64,000 nucleotides of DNA from Neoroseomonas soli (GTDB lineage: Bacteria; Pseudomonadota; Alphaproteobacteria; Acetobacterales; Acetobacteraceae): assembly GCF_018129065.1 (NCBI RefSeq), contig NZ_JAAEDM010000006.1:1-64000 (forward strand). The letters are read 5' to 3'. A model generated the notes under the pieces. It was not told the DNA's origin, searched no databases, and was given only the letters and a program-made list of their open reading frames with translations. The translations under genes and the position numbers were made by a program. This document shows, one piece after another, positions 16,259-24,505 of this stretch (the first letter of the stretch is position 1; every line of letters starts with the position of its first letter).

Positions 16259-17060
16259 GAGGGGTGGGGTTATGCCTGCTCGGGGGCGACGGAGAAAGGG
16301 CGCGGGAGAAGGCTGTCCGACCGCCGTCATGCCTGACGCTCCGGAGCGGGCGGCATGGCTGACAGTCTCCGGGTCGTGTTCCTGTCCTCCGCGGTGGCCG
16401 TGCCGGGCCGTTGCGGGGGGGGGCAGGAAGCGCTTGCGGCGGCGATCGGCCCCCCGCGCGAGGTCGATCGCCATGAACCGGGCCGGCCATCGCCGCTTGG
16501 CAACGCCAGCAGCCCGAGCGGCTCGTCCACGGCGCCTGGCCGATGAACGGCGTCCCGTCCCGCCACTCGATCTCGCCCTTGCCATGCACTTGGCGATCGG
16601 ACGTTCCCGCCGCCGACGACCTTCATCGCGTGATCCGTGAAATGAAGGCTGCAATCTGGCGACGGCTGGTGTGGCGCGCGATGCCTGCCACCGTGCCGGG
16701 GCTGTCGTCCACGAAGTCCACCTGCCGCTCGCGCATCGATGTGATGCGGCGATCGCGCTCGTCGGGGCTGACCGGGAACAGCGGCATGGAAGGAAGGGTT
16801 GAGGATCACGAGGCGGGCGGAAATGGCACCTGAAGTTGAAGCCGCCACGGTGCGGCCCCATATCAGGGCTGCCATGTGGTCAGCTGTGATTCATTGCCGT
16901 CGCCCGCGTCACGCGGGCACCTTGATCGCGGGCGTCTAGCCCCGGGTCTTATCGCACGCGTATCTGCCGCGCGGGCCCGGGGACACCCAGCAGAAACGAA
17001 ACAAGTGTGCGGTCGCCGCGAAACACGGCGCCGTGCGTTCTGCATGGAGGACAACCATAC
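16259..17060. other. 800-bp stretch without a confident gene
   Basis: The minus strand holds short protein-like pieces broken by stops and shifts: a 54-codon ORF at 16623-16787 (beginning MPLFPVSPDERDRRIT) and a fragment containing GKGEIEWRDGTPFIG just downstream in another frame. A run of nine G (about 16415-16423) lies between frames. This looks like the decayed remains of one or two small genes, but no family was recognised. The right-hand end (about 16900-17060) is the leader of the next gene. Confidence 0.35.
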
Positions 17061-17249
17061 ATGACGATGAACAAGTTCACGGAGCACACCAGCTCGGACG
17101 CAGCGGAGACCGCGCTCGCGGCGGAAGCACGATTGGACGCGGCGCTGGCGGATACCTTTCCCGCCAGCGATCCGGTGGCGATCACGGTGAGCGAGCCGCC
17201 CCGGCGCGAGCCTGGCAGCGCGTCGCGCGCCGCCCGGAGCCCCCGATGA
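17061..17249 (+). CDS. Small conserved-type protein with DTFPASDP motif
   Basis: A 62-residue hydrophilic protein starting MTMNKFTEHT, with GGAGG about 9 bases upstream. The central LDAALADTFPASDPVAI motif is common in short alphaproteobacterial proteins of unknown function. No signal peptide or membrane segment is seen. Its stop overlaps the start of the next small gene (ATGA at 17246). Confidence 0.65.
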   Translation: MTMNKFTEHTSSDAAETALAAEARLDAALADTFPASDPVAITVSEPPRREPGSASRAARSPR

Positions 17250-17422
17250 CCGGGGATACCGGGCGCGCCGTCTCCAGCCCGCCGCATGGCGGCTTCGGAG
17301 ACGGCGCGGCGGCGGAGGCACGCTGGATGCGCGGGCTGATCGTCGGCGTGCTGCTGCTGGCGGGGCTCGCCGCGCACGTATTGCTGCGATGGTGGCCGCC
17401 ATTGGCGGGCCAGCCTGGCTGA
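17246..17422 (+). CDS. Small single-span membrane protein
   Basis: A 58-residue protein with one hydrophobic segment (GLIVGVLLLAGLAAHVLL, about residues 29-46) and a short C-terminal tail. It is too small for a family call. It is supported mainly by the overlap with the upstream gene and by the clean membrane segment. Confidence 0.5.
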   Translation: MTGDTGRAVSSPPHGGFGDGAAAEARWMRGLIVGVLLLAGLAAHVLLRWWPPLAGQPG

Positions 17423-17460
17423 GCCGGCGCGGCGGCAGACGATCTGCGCGACGCACTGCT

Positions 17461-17564
17461 TGAGCAGATCCCGATCAGGTGGAATCACCTGATCGGGTGA
17501 AGTTGCTCCCAGGAATGAGGACCTGGAGCGGTGTCCGTGAGCCCAGGCGAACGGAAACCGCTCT
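17461..17564 (+). repeat. Composite hairpin repeat, copy 2 (stem type A)
   Basis: GAGCAGATC leads into hairpin II ATCAGGTGGAATCACCTGAT (17474-17493), then GTGAAG, a linker, and hairpin I from GAGCGGTGTCCGT to ACGGAAACCGCTC. This is the most complete forward copy of the family. Confidence 0.85.
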
Positions 17565-17902
17565 GGCGGCGTTGCGCTCCTTAGCCTCGTTTCCGGAGAG
17601 GGCAGGGCGAGGAGACGGTAACGCATTCCACTGAACCCGGACGGCGCGCCCCGTGCGCGCGCCTGGTCCCGGGTCAGATGACGCGCGCCCCCCGCGCCCC
17701 GGGGACGCTTTCCGAAAGTGATCGAGTGATACGCCCGGCATCATTGCCGGGCGTATCCGCATGCGAGGCCAGTGGGTCAGCAGGGGCCTTCGGATTCCCG
17801 CCTTTCGGAAGGCTCGTCGGCCCGTCGCCGGCAGGCAGCCGGGAAGCGCAGGGCGGTTCGCCCGGGGCGATGGTGGCAAGGCAAGGAGAGGAGGTGTGAC
17901 GA
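17565..17902. other. Leader region upstream of the MscS gene, with a 13-bp perfect hairpin
   Basis: No gene is supported here. GATACGCCCGGCA (17728-17740) and TGCCGGGCGTATC (17745-17757) form a perfect stem with a 4-base loop, and a short CTTTC/GAAAG hairpin lies just upstream at 17708-17718. The region ends in a strong Shine-Dalgarno (AGGAGAGGAGGT, 17884-17895). Confidence 0.5.
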
Positions 17903-18025
17903 TTGGAGATCGGGTTCCGCGTCGCGGAGATATTCATCGGCCGCGCCCTGGCGGGCAATCGGATGGCGTTCGTACCGAACGGCGCGCTGACGAGGCGCGG
18001 TCGCGTGCGGGCGCCGGGGCGGTGA
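17903..18025 (+). CDS. Possible 40-residue leader protein, TTG start, coupled to the MscS gene
   Basis: A 40-residue ORF (LEIGFRVAEIFIGRALAG then RMAFVPNGALTRRGR) begins with TTG 8 bases after the strong Shine-Dalgarno that would otherwise have no suitably spaced start. Its TGA overlaps the GTG of the MscS gene (18022-18025). The sequence is amphipathic then basic and is more protein-like than the competing frame. Function unknown; it may simply deliver ribosomes to the MscS start. Confidence 0.45.
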   Translation: MEIGFRVAEIFIGRALAGNRMAFVPNGALTRRGRVRAPGR

Positions 18026-18978
18026 CGACGCTAGGCCGGATCGCCTCGCCCCTGGCGGTGACGCTGGCGAGCGTGGGCCTGCTGGTCGGCCGCCCCCTTG
18101 CCATGAGCGCCCTCGGCGTCCCGGAACCCGGGCCGGACGGGCTGCACGTGCTCCGGCTGCTGCTCGGCACGTCGGCCTATTTCGGCGCCGCCTGGCTTGC
18201 CACGCGGCTCGCCGGGCTCGTCCTGTCCGGGGGCGGCCGGGGCCGTCGGCAGCGGTCACCGAGGCTGCTGCAGGATCTGCTCGCCGCGGCCGTCTTCGCT
18301 GCCGCCGCGCTGGCGACGATCGCGCTGGTGTTCGAGGGGTCGGTTCTCGGCGCGGCCGCCACCTCCGGCGTCATCGTCGCCGTGCTCGGCTTCTCGCTGC
18401 GCGGGGTCATGGCCGACGTCTTCGCCGGCATCGCCTTGGGCCTCGAGCGGGCGTATCGCATCGGCGACTGGGTCGGGATCGAGGGCGGGCCGAGCGGGCG
18501 GGTGGTCGAGATCAACTGGCGCGCGACGCGCATCGAGACGCTCGACAGGATCCAGGCCGTCGTGCCGAACGGGCGGATCGCGCAGCAGCGCGTCACCAAC
18601 TACAGCGCCCCGCGCCCGCACTACCGCCAGCAGGTGCGCCTCACGCTCGACCACGCGCTGCCCGCAGTGGAGGCCAAGCGGCTGCTCGCCGAGGCCGCGG
18701 CCGCGACGCCCCAGGTGCTGCCCACGCCCGCACCCGATGCACGGCTGGTTGCCCACGAACCCGATGGCCTGGTCTACGTGGTGCGCTACTGGGTGCCGAG
18801 CTTCGCCGACGAGATCGACTGCCGCGACGCGGTACTGACCGCGGTGGATGGCGCCCTCCGGCGACGGGCGGTGCCGGCGCCGCACCAGCGGCACCGGCTG
18901 CGCCTCGAGCAGCCGGACGGCAGGGCGACCGTGGACGCGCTGACGATGCTGCGGCCGGGCCCGGGATCGGCGTCGTGA
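18022..18978 (+). CDS. MscS family mechanosensitive ion channel
   Basis: A 318-residue small-conductance mechanosensitive channel. Two or three N-terminal helices precede the pore-lining helix and beta domain: VIVAVLGFSLRGVMADVFAG, then RIGDWVGIEGGPSGRVVEIN and NWRATRIETLDRIQAVVPNG are canonical. GTG 18022 overlaps the stop of the leader ORF; an in-frame GTG at 17896 lies too close to the Shine-Dalgarno and adds a non-protein-like stretch. It protects against hypo-osmotic shock. Confidence 0.88.
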   Translation: MTTLGRIASPLAVTLASVGLLVGRPLAMSALGVPEPGPDGLHVLRLLLGTSAYFGAAWLATRLAGLVLSGGGRGRRQRSPRLLQDLLAAAVFAAAALATIALVFEGSVLGAAATSGVIVAVLGFSLRGVMADVFAGIALGLERAYRIGDWVGIEGGPSGRVVEINWRATRIETLDRIQAVVPNGRIAQQRVTNYSAPRPHYRQQVRLTLDHALPAVEAKRLLAEAAAATPQVLPTPAPDARLVAHEPDGLVYVVRYWVPSFADEIDCRDAVLTAVDGALRRRAVPAPHQRHRLRLEQPDGRATVDALTMLRPGPGSAS

Positions 18979-18990
18979 CGAGGAACCGGG

Positions 18991-19091
18991 GCGGCTTCCG
19001 TGAGCCCGGGCGAACGGAAACCGCTCCAGCCACGTTTGAGCGGGCATCTTCACGCATACGGCTGGAACCAGCCGTATGCGATCCGCTCTAG
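18991..19091 (-). repeat. Composite hairpin repeat, copy 3 (stem type B)
   Basis: Hairpin I (GCGGCTTCCGTGAGCC ... GGAAACCGC) is followed by hairpin II with stem type B at 19053-19080: arms CGCATACGGCTGG and CCAGCCGTATGCG. The flanks match the type A copies (GCATCTTCA on one side, GATCCGCTCTAG on the other). The terminal TAG is the stop of the MFS gene at 19088. The loop of hairpin I is inverted relative to copy 5. Confidence 0.85.
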
Positions 19092-20335
19092 CCCCGTACC
19101 GGCCGCACCGTCGCCAGGATGGCGGCACCGACACCGAGGAAGACCAGCACCGTCGCCATGCCGGCGCGCTGGCTGCCCGTCGCCGCGGTGACGCCGGCCA
19201 GCACCGCCGGGCCCAGGAAGCCGGTGATGCGGCCGGACAGTGCGAAGAGGCCGAAATGCAACGTGACCTCCCCCTCCGGCGCCATGCGTGCCATCAGCGT
19301 GCGGGACGCCGCCTGCGCCGGCCCCATGAAGATGCCGAGCGCCATCGCCAGGCCCCAGAACCAGGCCTTGGTGTCGGCCATCAGCAGTGCTGCGCCGAGC
19401 ACGACCATCGCGACCAGCGCCACCATCACCGTGGGTTTCGAGCCCAGCCGGTCCTCGAGCAGCCCGAAACCGGCCGCACCGGTACCGGCGGTGACGTTCA
19501 GGGCGATGCCGAAAAGCAGGATCTCCTCGAACGCCATCCCGTGGACGCCGGCGGCGTAGATGGCGCCGAAGGCGAACAGGGTGTTCAGCCCATCCGTGTA
19601 GAAGAGCCGCGCGATCAGGAAGCGCAGCATGTCGGGCCGGGCGGGCAGGCCGCGCACCAGGTGGCGCGTCTCGGCGACGCAGGTGGCGACGGCCTGCTGC
19701 ATGGGCAGGCGCTCGCCCGGCGGGTCCGGCACCGCGAGCAGCACCGGCCAGGCGAAGACCACCGTCCAGGCCGCGACCAGCAGGGCGGTGGCGCGCACAT
19801 GCTCCGACGCGCCGCGGTCGAGGCCGAAGAGGGCGGGGTTCGGCTGCACGAGCAGCACCAGCGCGACGCCCAGGCAGGCGAGCCCGCCCGCATAGCCCAG
19901 CCCCCAGGCGAGGCCCGAGACGCGCCCCATGTGCTCCGGCGTCGTCACCTCCGGCAGCATCGAGTTGTAGAATACGGTCCCGAGCTCGAAGGCGATGGTG
20001 GCGAGCCCGACGCAGACCAGGGCCCAGAGGGTCCAGGACGGGTCGGGCTCGGCGTACCAGGTCAGGCCGGTGAAGACGGCGGTGCAGAAGGTGCAGGCCG
20101 CGAGCAGCGAGCGCCGGTGCCCGCCGCGATCCGCGATGGCGCCCAGCAGCGGGGAGAGGATGGCGATGGCGAGGGCGGAGGCGGTTTGCATCCACCCCCA
20201 TTGCGCCTGCCCCGTGGCCGGGTCCGGTGCGATGCCCTGGGAGAAATAGGCCGCGATCACGAAGGTCGATACGACGGTCGGGAAGGCGCTGTTCGCCCAG
20301 TCGAAGGTGGCCCAGGCGATCGCCTTGCGGTTCAT
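19088..20335 (-). CDS. MFS transporter, UMF1/Atg22-like
   Basis: A 415-residue carrier beginning MNRKAIAWATFDWANSAF, the signature start of the Atg22/UMF1 group of MFS proteins, with about twelve helices and the loop AIADRGGHRRSLLA. The longer open frame (to 20623) runs into repeat DNA and is not used. Substrate unknown; yeast Atg22 exports amino acids from the vacuole. The gene is bracketed by the only two type B repeats of the window. Confidence 0.87.
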   Translation of the reverse strand: MNRKAIAWATFDWANSAFPTVVSTFVIAAYFSQGIAPDPATGQAQWGWMQTASALAIAILSPLLGAIADRGGHRRSLLAACTFCTAVFTGLTWYAEPDPSWTLWALVCVGLATIAFELGTVFYNSMLPEVTTPEHMGRVSGLAWGLGYAGGLACLGVALVLLVQPNPALFGLDRGASEHVRATALLVAAWTVVFAWPVLLAVPDPPGERLPMQQAVATCVAETRHLVRGLPARPDMLRFLIARLFYTDGLNTLFAFGAIYAAGVHGMAFEEILLFGIALNVTAGTGAAGFGLLEDRLGSKPTVMVALVAMVVLGAALLMADTKAWFWGLAMALGIFMGPAQAASRTLMARMAPEGEVTLHFGLFALSGRITGFLGPAVLAGVTAATGSQRAGMATVLVFLGVGAAILATVRPVRG

Positions 20336-20542
20336 GTCGCCTCCGGTGCCGCAAGCGCCGGCATCGCGCAAGGCGGAATCGCGGGGAAGGAGGCGGGACC
20401 CGGGAAGAAGTTGCCCTTCGGCACCCGCCTTGTCGCGAAGCGGATGGTCCGCCCGCGGTCCGCGGGAGCCGGCATCGGGTGCCCGCGATCGTCGCATGCC
20501 GGCATGGGGCGGCGCGGCGCTTGCATCCGCCGGATGACCGCT

Positions 20543-20610
20543 CTCGCCATGCCTGAGCGAGCATCTGCACGCATACGGCTGATTCCAGCCGTATGCGATC
20601 TGTTCTAGCG
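20543..20610 (-). repeat. Composite hairpin repeat, copy 4 (stem type B, hairpin II only)
   Basis: GAGCGAGCATCTGC leads into arms CGCATACGGCTG and CAGCCGTATGCG (20572-20599), then ATCTGTTCTAG. Hairpin I is missing. It has the same orientation as copy 3 on the other side of the MFS gene. Confidence 0.8.
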
Positions 20611-20640
20611 TGCCGCGGGCCACACCGGAGGCAGCACGCC

Positions 20641-21591
20641 ATGACCGACGACCCGCGCTGGCAGCCGAGCCTGCGCTATCCCGACCCTGCGATCGTCGCG
20701 CTCGACCCTTCCTTCCGGAAGTACCACCTGCCGCTGTCGGCCGTGGAACGTCTCTACCATGGCACGCGCTGGGGGGAGGGCCCGGTCTGGCTCGGCGACG
20801 CGCGCTGCCTGCTGTGGTCGGACATCCCCAACAACCGCGTTCTGAAATGGGAGGAGGAGACCGGCGCCGTCTCCGCCTGGCGCAAGCCGTCCGGCAATGC
20901 CAATGGCCACACCCGCGACCGCCAGGGCCGCATCGTCGCCTGCGAGCACGGCGGGCGCCGCGTGGTGCGCTTCGAGCACGACGGTTCCATCACCGTCATC
21001 GCCAACCACTACCAGGGCAAGCGGCTGAACAGCCCGAACGACGTGGTGGTGAAGTCCGACGGCTCGATCTGGTTCACCGACCCGCCCTTCGGCATCCTCG
21101 GCTTTTATGAGGGCGAGAGGCACGCGCCCGAACTGCCGCCCACCAACGTCTATCGCGTGGATGGCGCGACGGGGGAGATCACCTGCGTCGCCGACGACAT
21201 CAACCACCCGAACGGCCTCGCCTTCAGCCCGGACGAGAGCATCCTCTACGTCGTCGAGAGCCGCGCCGAGCCGCGCAACATCCTCGCCTATGACGTGGAC
21301 GACGCGACGCTGCGCAACCGCCGCATCTTCATCTCCGGCCAGGCGGGGGAGACGCCGGACGGCTTCCGCGTGGACGTGGACGGCAACCTCTGGTGCGGCT
21401 GGGGAATGTCGGCGGCACTGGATGGCGTGCGTGTGTTCAACAGCGCCGGCGCGCCGATCGGGCACATCCACCTGCCGGAACGCTGCGCCAATCTCTGCTT
21501 CGGCGGAAGGCACCGGAACCGCCTGTTCATGGCGGCGGCGCAGTCGCTCTACAGCCTCTACGTGAATACGCAGGGGGTGGCAGGCGGCTGA
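20641..21591 (+). CDS. SMP-30/gluconolactonase family protein
   Basis: A 316-residue six-bladed beta-propeller of the SMP-30/gluconolactonase/LRE family, metal-dependent lactonases of sugar-acid metabolism. EGPVWLGDARCLLWSDIPNN (N-terminal metal-ligand Glu), LNSPNDVVVKSDGSIWFTDP and HPNGLAFSPDE carry the conserved ligand residues. ATG 20641 follows GGAGG. No signal peptide is seen, so it is probably cytoplasmic. It stands alone between divergent and convergent neighbours. Confidence 0.9.
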   Translation: MTDDPRWQPSLRYPDPAIVALDPSFRKYHLPLSAVERLYHGTRWGEGPVWLGDARCLLWSDIPNNRVLKWEEETGAVSAWRKPSGNANGHTRDRQGRIVACEHGGRRVVRFEHDGSITVIANHYQGKRLNSPNDVVVKSDGSIWFTDPPFGILGFYEGERHAPELPPTNVYRVDGATGEITCVADDINHPNGLAFSPDESILYVVESRAEPRNILAYDVDDATLRNRRIFISGQAGETPDGFRVDVDGNLWCGWGMSAALDGVRVFNSAGAPIGHIHLPERCANLCFGGRHRNRLFMAAAQSLYSLYVNTQGVAGG

Positions 21592-21600
21592 GCTGCGCCG

Positions 21601-21942
21601 TCAGCCCGCGGCGGGAAGGCTCGCCGCGGGCACGCGCACCGTCATGCCGAGCAGGCGAAAGGAATGGCTCTTGCCGTGCCCGTCGAGGTTCAGCGCGCCG
21701 TTCACCCCGCCTTCCAGCGCATCGTCCACGATGAAGTTGAAGGCGTGGATCAGCGGCAGGTCGTAGCGCCGGCACCGCGTCGCGCCGCGATGGCGGAACA
21801 GGGCGAGCACGCGTTCCTCCGTGACCTGTTCCGCGAGCAGCGGATACAGCACCGGATCATAGGGCATGAGCGAGAGGTTCACCCGGTTGCCCTTGTCCCC
21901 CGCGCGGCTGTGCGCGACGCGGTGCAGGGGAACCTCGACCAT
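21601..21942 (-). CDS. AtuA-like small protein
   Basis: A 113-residue protein resembling the small AtuA-associated domain (VPLHRVAHSRAGDKGNRVNLSLM). In some genomes this domain is fused to AtuA; here it is separate and last in the run. ATG 21942 is used. A GTG at 21960 overlaps the AtuA stop, has GGGAGG well placed upstream and would add six residues, so it is a serious alternative start. It probably forms a complex with the AtuA protein. Confidence 0.8.
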   Translation of the reverse strand: MVEVPLHRVAHSRAGDKGNRVNLSLMPYDPVLYPLLAEQVTEERVLALFRHRGATRCRRYDLPLIHAFNFIVDDALEGGVNGALNLDGHGKSHSFRLLGMTVRVPAASLPAAG

Positions 21943-21950
21943 CGTGTTGT

Positions 21951-23330
21951 TCAGTTCCACAGCCGTGCCTCCCGCACCGTGACCTCGGTCGGCACCATCT
22001 CCCGCGGCACGAGGAAGGACCGCGTCAGGATGCGCGGTGTCACGCGCCAGCGCGCGCCGGACGTTCCCGCCGTGCCGCAGCAGAGCATCGCCAGAACCTC
22101 CCGCGATGCCTGGTCGGCATCGTCGCGCGTCGTCGCCTCCACCGCGAGGCGGATGCGGATATCGGGTGGTTCCGGCCCGTCGTAGGAGCGCCACAGCGCG
22201 CCGTCGTCGGAATCATGCACGGCGGAAACGCCGATCAGGTCCGCCCGCGCGCGCCGCGCAAGGCCGCGTTGCTTCACGCGCTGCAACAGCACATCCGCCG
22301 TGGCGCGGGCGCGGGCCAGGGCGTTGGGGCCGGCGACGGAGACCTCGCCCTCGCCGAGCCAGGAGCCCTCGTAGCAGGCGGTCACCTTCAGGCGCTCCGG
22401 CCGTGCATGGCCCTGCACGCCGCGCAGCGCGACGCGGTCCTTGCCGGCCTGTTCCATGGTCACGCCGGTGATGTCCATGACCACGTCCGGCGTCAGGTAG
22501 GCGGCGGGATCGTGCAGTTCATAGAGCAACTGCTCCTTGACGCTGCGCAGGTCCACGAGGCCGCCGGTGTCCTCCGCCTTGGTCACCAGCAGGGATCCGT
22601 CACGGCCGACCTCGGCGATGGGGAAGCCGATATTGGCGGGGTCGGGGATGTCCTTGAATCCGGGATCCCAGAAGACGCCGCCCGTCAGTTGCGACCCACA
22701 CTCCAGCAAATGCCCGCAAGCCGCACCGACGGCGAGGTTCCGCCAGTCATCCTCCGGCCAGCCGAAGTGATGCATCAGCGGGGCGATGGCGAGCGAAGGA
22801 TCGGAGGTGCGCCCGGCTACCACCACCTGCGCGCCCTGCGCCAGCGCCCGTGCCAGCGGCGCCGCGCCGATGTAGGCGTTGGCGGACACCAGCGTCCACG
22901 CCGACATGTCGAGGCCGGCATCCGCCTCATGCACCGGCAAGGCGTTCAGATCGACGCTGCCCGAGACATCATCCCCGGTGACGACCCCGATGCGCAGTTC
23001 CGGCAGGCCGAGCCGCCGTGCCAGCCGTGCCACGCAGCGCGCTGCCGCCATGGGGTTGGCGGCGCCGAAATTGCCGAGGATCGGAATGCCGGCGCGCGCG
23101 CAATCCGCCAGGATCGGTTCCAGCAGGCGTTCGAGCATCGGCTCGTAGCCCGCATCGGGGTCGCGGCGCTTCTCGATCTGCGCCAGCGCGATGGTGCGCT
23201 CGGCCAGGCATTCGAAGAACAGCGCGGCGGGCAGGCCGCGGCGCACCAGCGTGCGCACCACGGGCGGGGCCGCGTCGATGCGGTCGCCCGAGAAGCCGGA
23301 CGCATTGCCGACGAGAAACAGGTCGCTCAT
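21951..23330 (-). CDS. AtuA family protein (acyclic terpene utilisation, DUF1446)
   Basis: A 459-residue AtuA-family protein. GNASGFSGDRIDA at the start, GNFGAANPMAAARCVARLAR, VVAGRTSDPSLAIAPLMHHF and ECGSQLTGGVFWDPGFKDIP are family hallmarks. AtuA was named from citronellol/geraniol catabolism in Pseudomonas, but its biochemical role is not clear and no other atu genes are nearby. ATG 23330 overlaps the stop of the upstream PLP enzyme (ATGA). Confidence 0.87.
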   Translation of the reverse strand: MSDLFLVGNASGFSGDRIDAAPPVVRTLVRRGLPAALFFECLAERTIALAQIEKRRDPDAGYEPMLERLLEPILADCARAGIPILGNFGAANPMAAARCVARLARRLGLPELRIGVVTGDDVSGSVDLNALPVHEADAGLDMSAWTLVSANAYIGAAPLARALAQGAQVVVAGRTSDPSLAIAPLMHHFGWPEDDWRNLAVGAACGHLLECGSQLTGGVFWDPGFKDIPDPANIGFPIAEVGRDGSLLVTKAEDTGGLVDLRSVKEQLLYELHDPAAYLTPDVVMDITGVTMEQAGKDRVALRGVQGHARPERLKVTACYEGSWLGEGEVSVAGPNALARARATADVLLQRVKQRGLARRARADLIGVSAVHDSDDGALWRSYDGPEPPDIRIRLAVEATTRDDADQASREVLAMLCCGTAGTSGARWRVTPRILTRSFLVPREMVPTEVTVREARLWN

Positions 23331-24505
23331 GCGCAGCATTCCTTCAGCACCGCGGCGAGCAGCGGCAGGTCGTCATCATCGAGCGCGATCGGGTTCACCG
23401 CCAGCACGCCGCGGCGGATGCGCGAGGCATCCAGATGCACCGCCGGGTCGCGCGCGCGCAAGGCGGCTTCGGCGCGCACGGCAGCGGCGCGGTCGGGGAG
23501 GCGCAGTTCCAGCAAAGGCAGGCCGGGCTTGGCGCCATCGTGCACCAGGACCGCGCCGGGTACGGCGGCGCGCAGTGCCTCCAGCCGCGCCGTCCAGCGC
23601 GCAGTGCGCGCTGCGGGGTCCTCTGCTGCGAAGCGCAACAGCGCGACGATCAGGCCGACGATCTCCTCCTTCCCCGCCTTCGCCGCCCGGCCGATGCCGT
23701 GGTGCGGCAGGAACCGCAACTGGTTGAGCGCGGCGAATTCCGCCGGCGCGACGAACTGCGCCTCCGGCAGGTCGAGGTCGAGCATCTGCACTAGCGCGGA
23801 GGCCACCAGGTCGCGCCGGCCGGCGAGAATGCCCGATGCCTGCGGGCCGCCGAGCGCCTTGCCGCCGGAGAAGCACACCAAGTCGGCGCCTTCCGCGATG
23901 AAGCGCCGCAGATTCGCCGCGGGCGGCAACTGCGCCGCGGCATCCACCAGCACCGGAACGCCGCGCGCATGCGCCACGCGCACGACATCGGGCAGCGAAG
24001 GTTCCGCATTCTCGCCGGCCAGGTGGAAGACGGCGGCGGTGCGGTCGGTGATGGCCTCCGCGACCTCGCCCGCGCTCGCATCTCGCACGCCGGGGCCGGA
24101 GAAGCGGTCGGGGATGCCGACCTCGACGACATGCCCGCCGGCGGCGCGCAGGGCGCGGTCGTACATGTTGCGCTGGCTGCGCACGACGACGAACTCGTTG
24201 GGGAGACCGGCGCTGTCCGGCAGCCGGTTCATCGCCGCGGGGTCGAGCCGCGCCATGCAGGCCGCTGCGCCGAGCAGCAGCGCCGCCGCCGCGCCCCCGG
24301 TGACGATGCCGGCCTCTGCCCCGGTCGCCGTCGCGATGGCGCGGGAGGCAGCGGCCTGGAGGTCATGCATCTCCACGCAGGCGCGGGATGCCTCGGCCAT
24401 GGCGGCGAGCACGTCCGGCGCCATCAGCCCGCCGGACAACCGCGTGTTCGTGCCATATGCGTTGATGATCCGCCTCACCCCGAGGCGCACGTAGATATCG
24501 CTCAT
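23327..24505 (-). CDS. SelA-like PLP-dependent enzyme (aminotransferase class V fold)
   Basis: A 392-residue fold-type I PLP enzyme close to the SelA / D-glucosaminate-6-phosphate ammonia-lyase group. GVRRIINAYGTNTRLSGG opens the protein, VTGGAAAALLLGAAACM is the phosphate-binding region, and the cofactor lysine lies in CFSGGKALGGPQASG. It is not a true selenocysteine synthase, since it is shorter and has no selenium-gene context. Its start overlaps the stop of the Na/Pi carrier and its stop overlaps the AtuA start. It may act on a substrate shared with AtuA. Confidence 0.82.
   Translation of the reverse strand: MSDIYVRLGVRRIINAYGTNTRLSGGLMAPDVLAAMAEASRACVEMHDLQAAASRAIATATGAEAGIVTGGAAAALLLGAAACMARLDPAAMNRLPDSAGLPNEFVVVRSQRNMYDRALRAAGGHVVEVGIPDRFSGPGVRDASAGEVAEAITDRTAAVFHLAGENAEPSLPDVVRVAHARGVPVLVDAAAQLPPAANLRRFIAEGADLVCFSGGKALGGPQASGILAGRRDLVASALVQMLDLDLPEAQFVAPAEFAALNQLRFLPHHGIGRAAKAGKEEIVGLIVALLRFAAEDPAARTARWTARLEALRAAVPGAVLVHDGAKPGLPLLELRLPDRAAAVRAEAALRARDPAVHLDASRIRRGVLAVNPIALDDDDLPLLAAVLKECCA

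Noticed and set aside
23327-24505. Selenocysteine synthase (SelA)
   Set aside because: The protein is SelA-like but shorter, with no selB or tRNA-Sec gene and a catabolic setting; a general PLP lyase or transferase is more likely.
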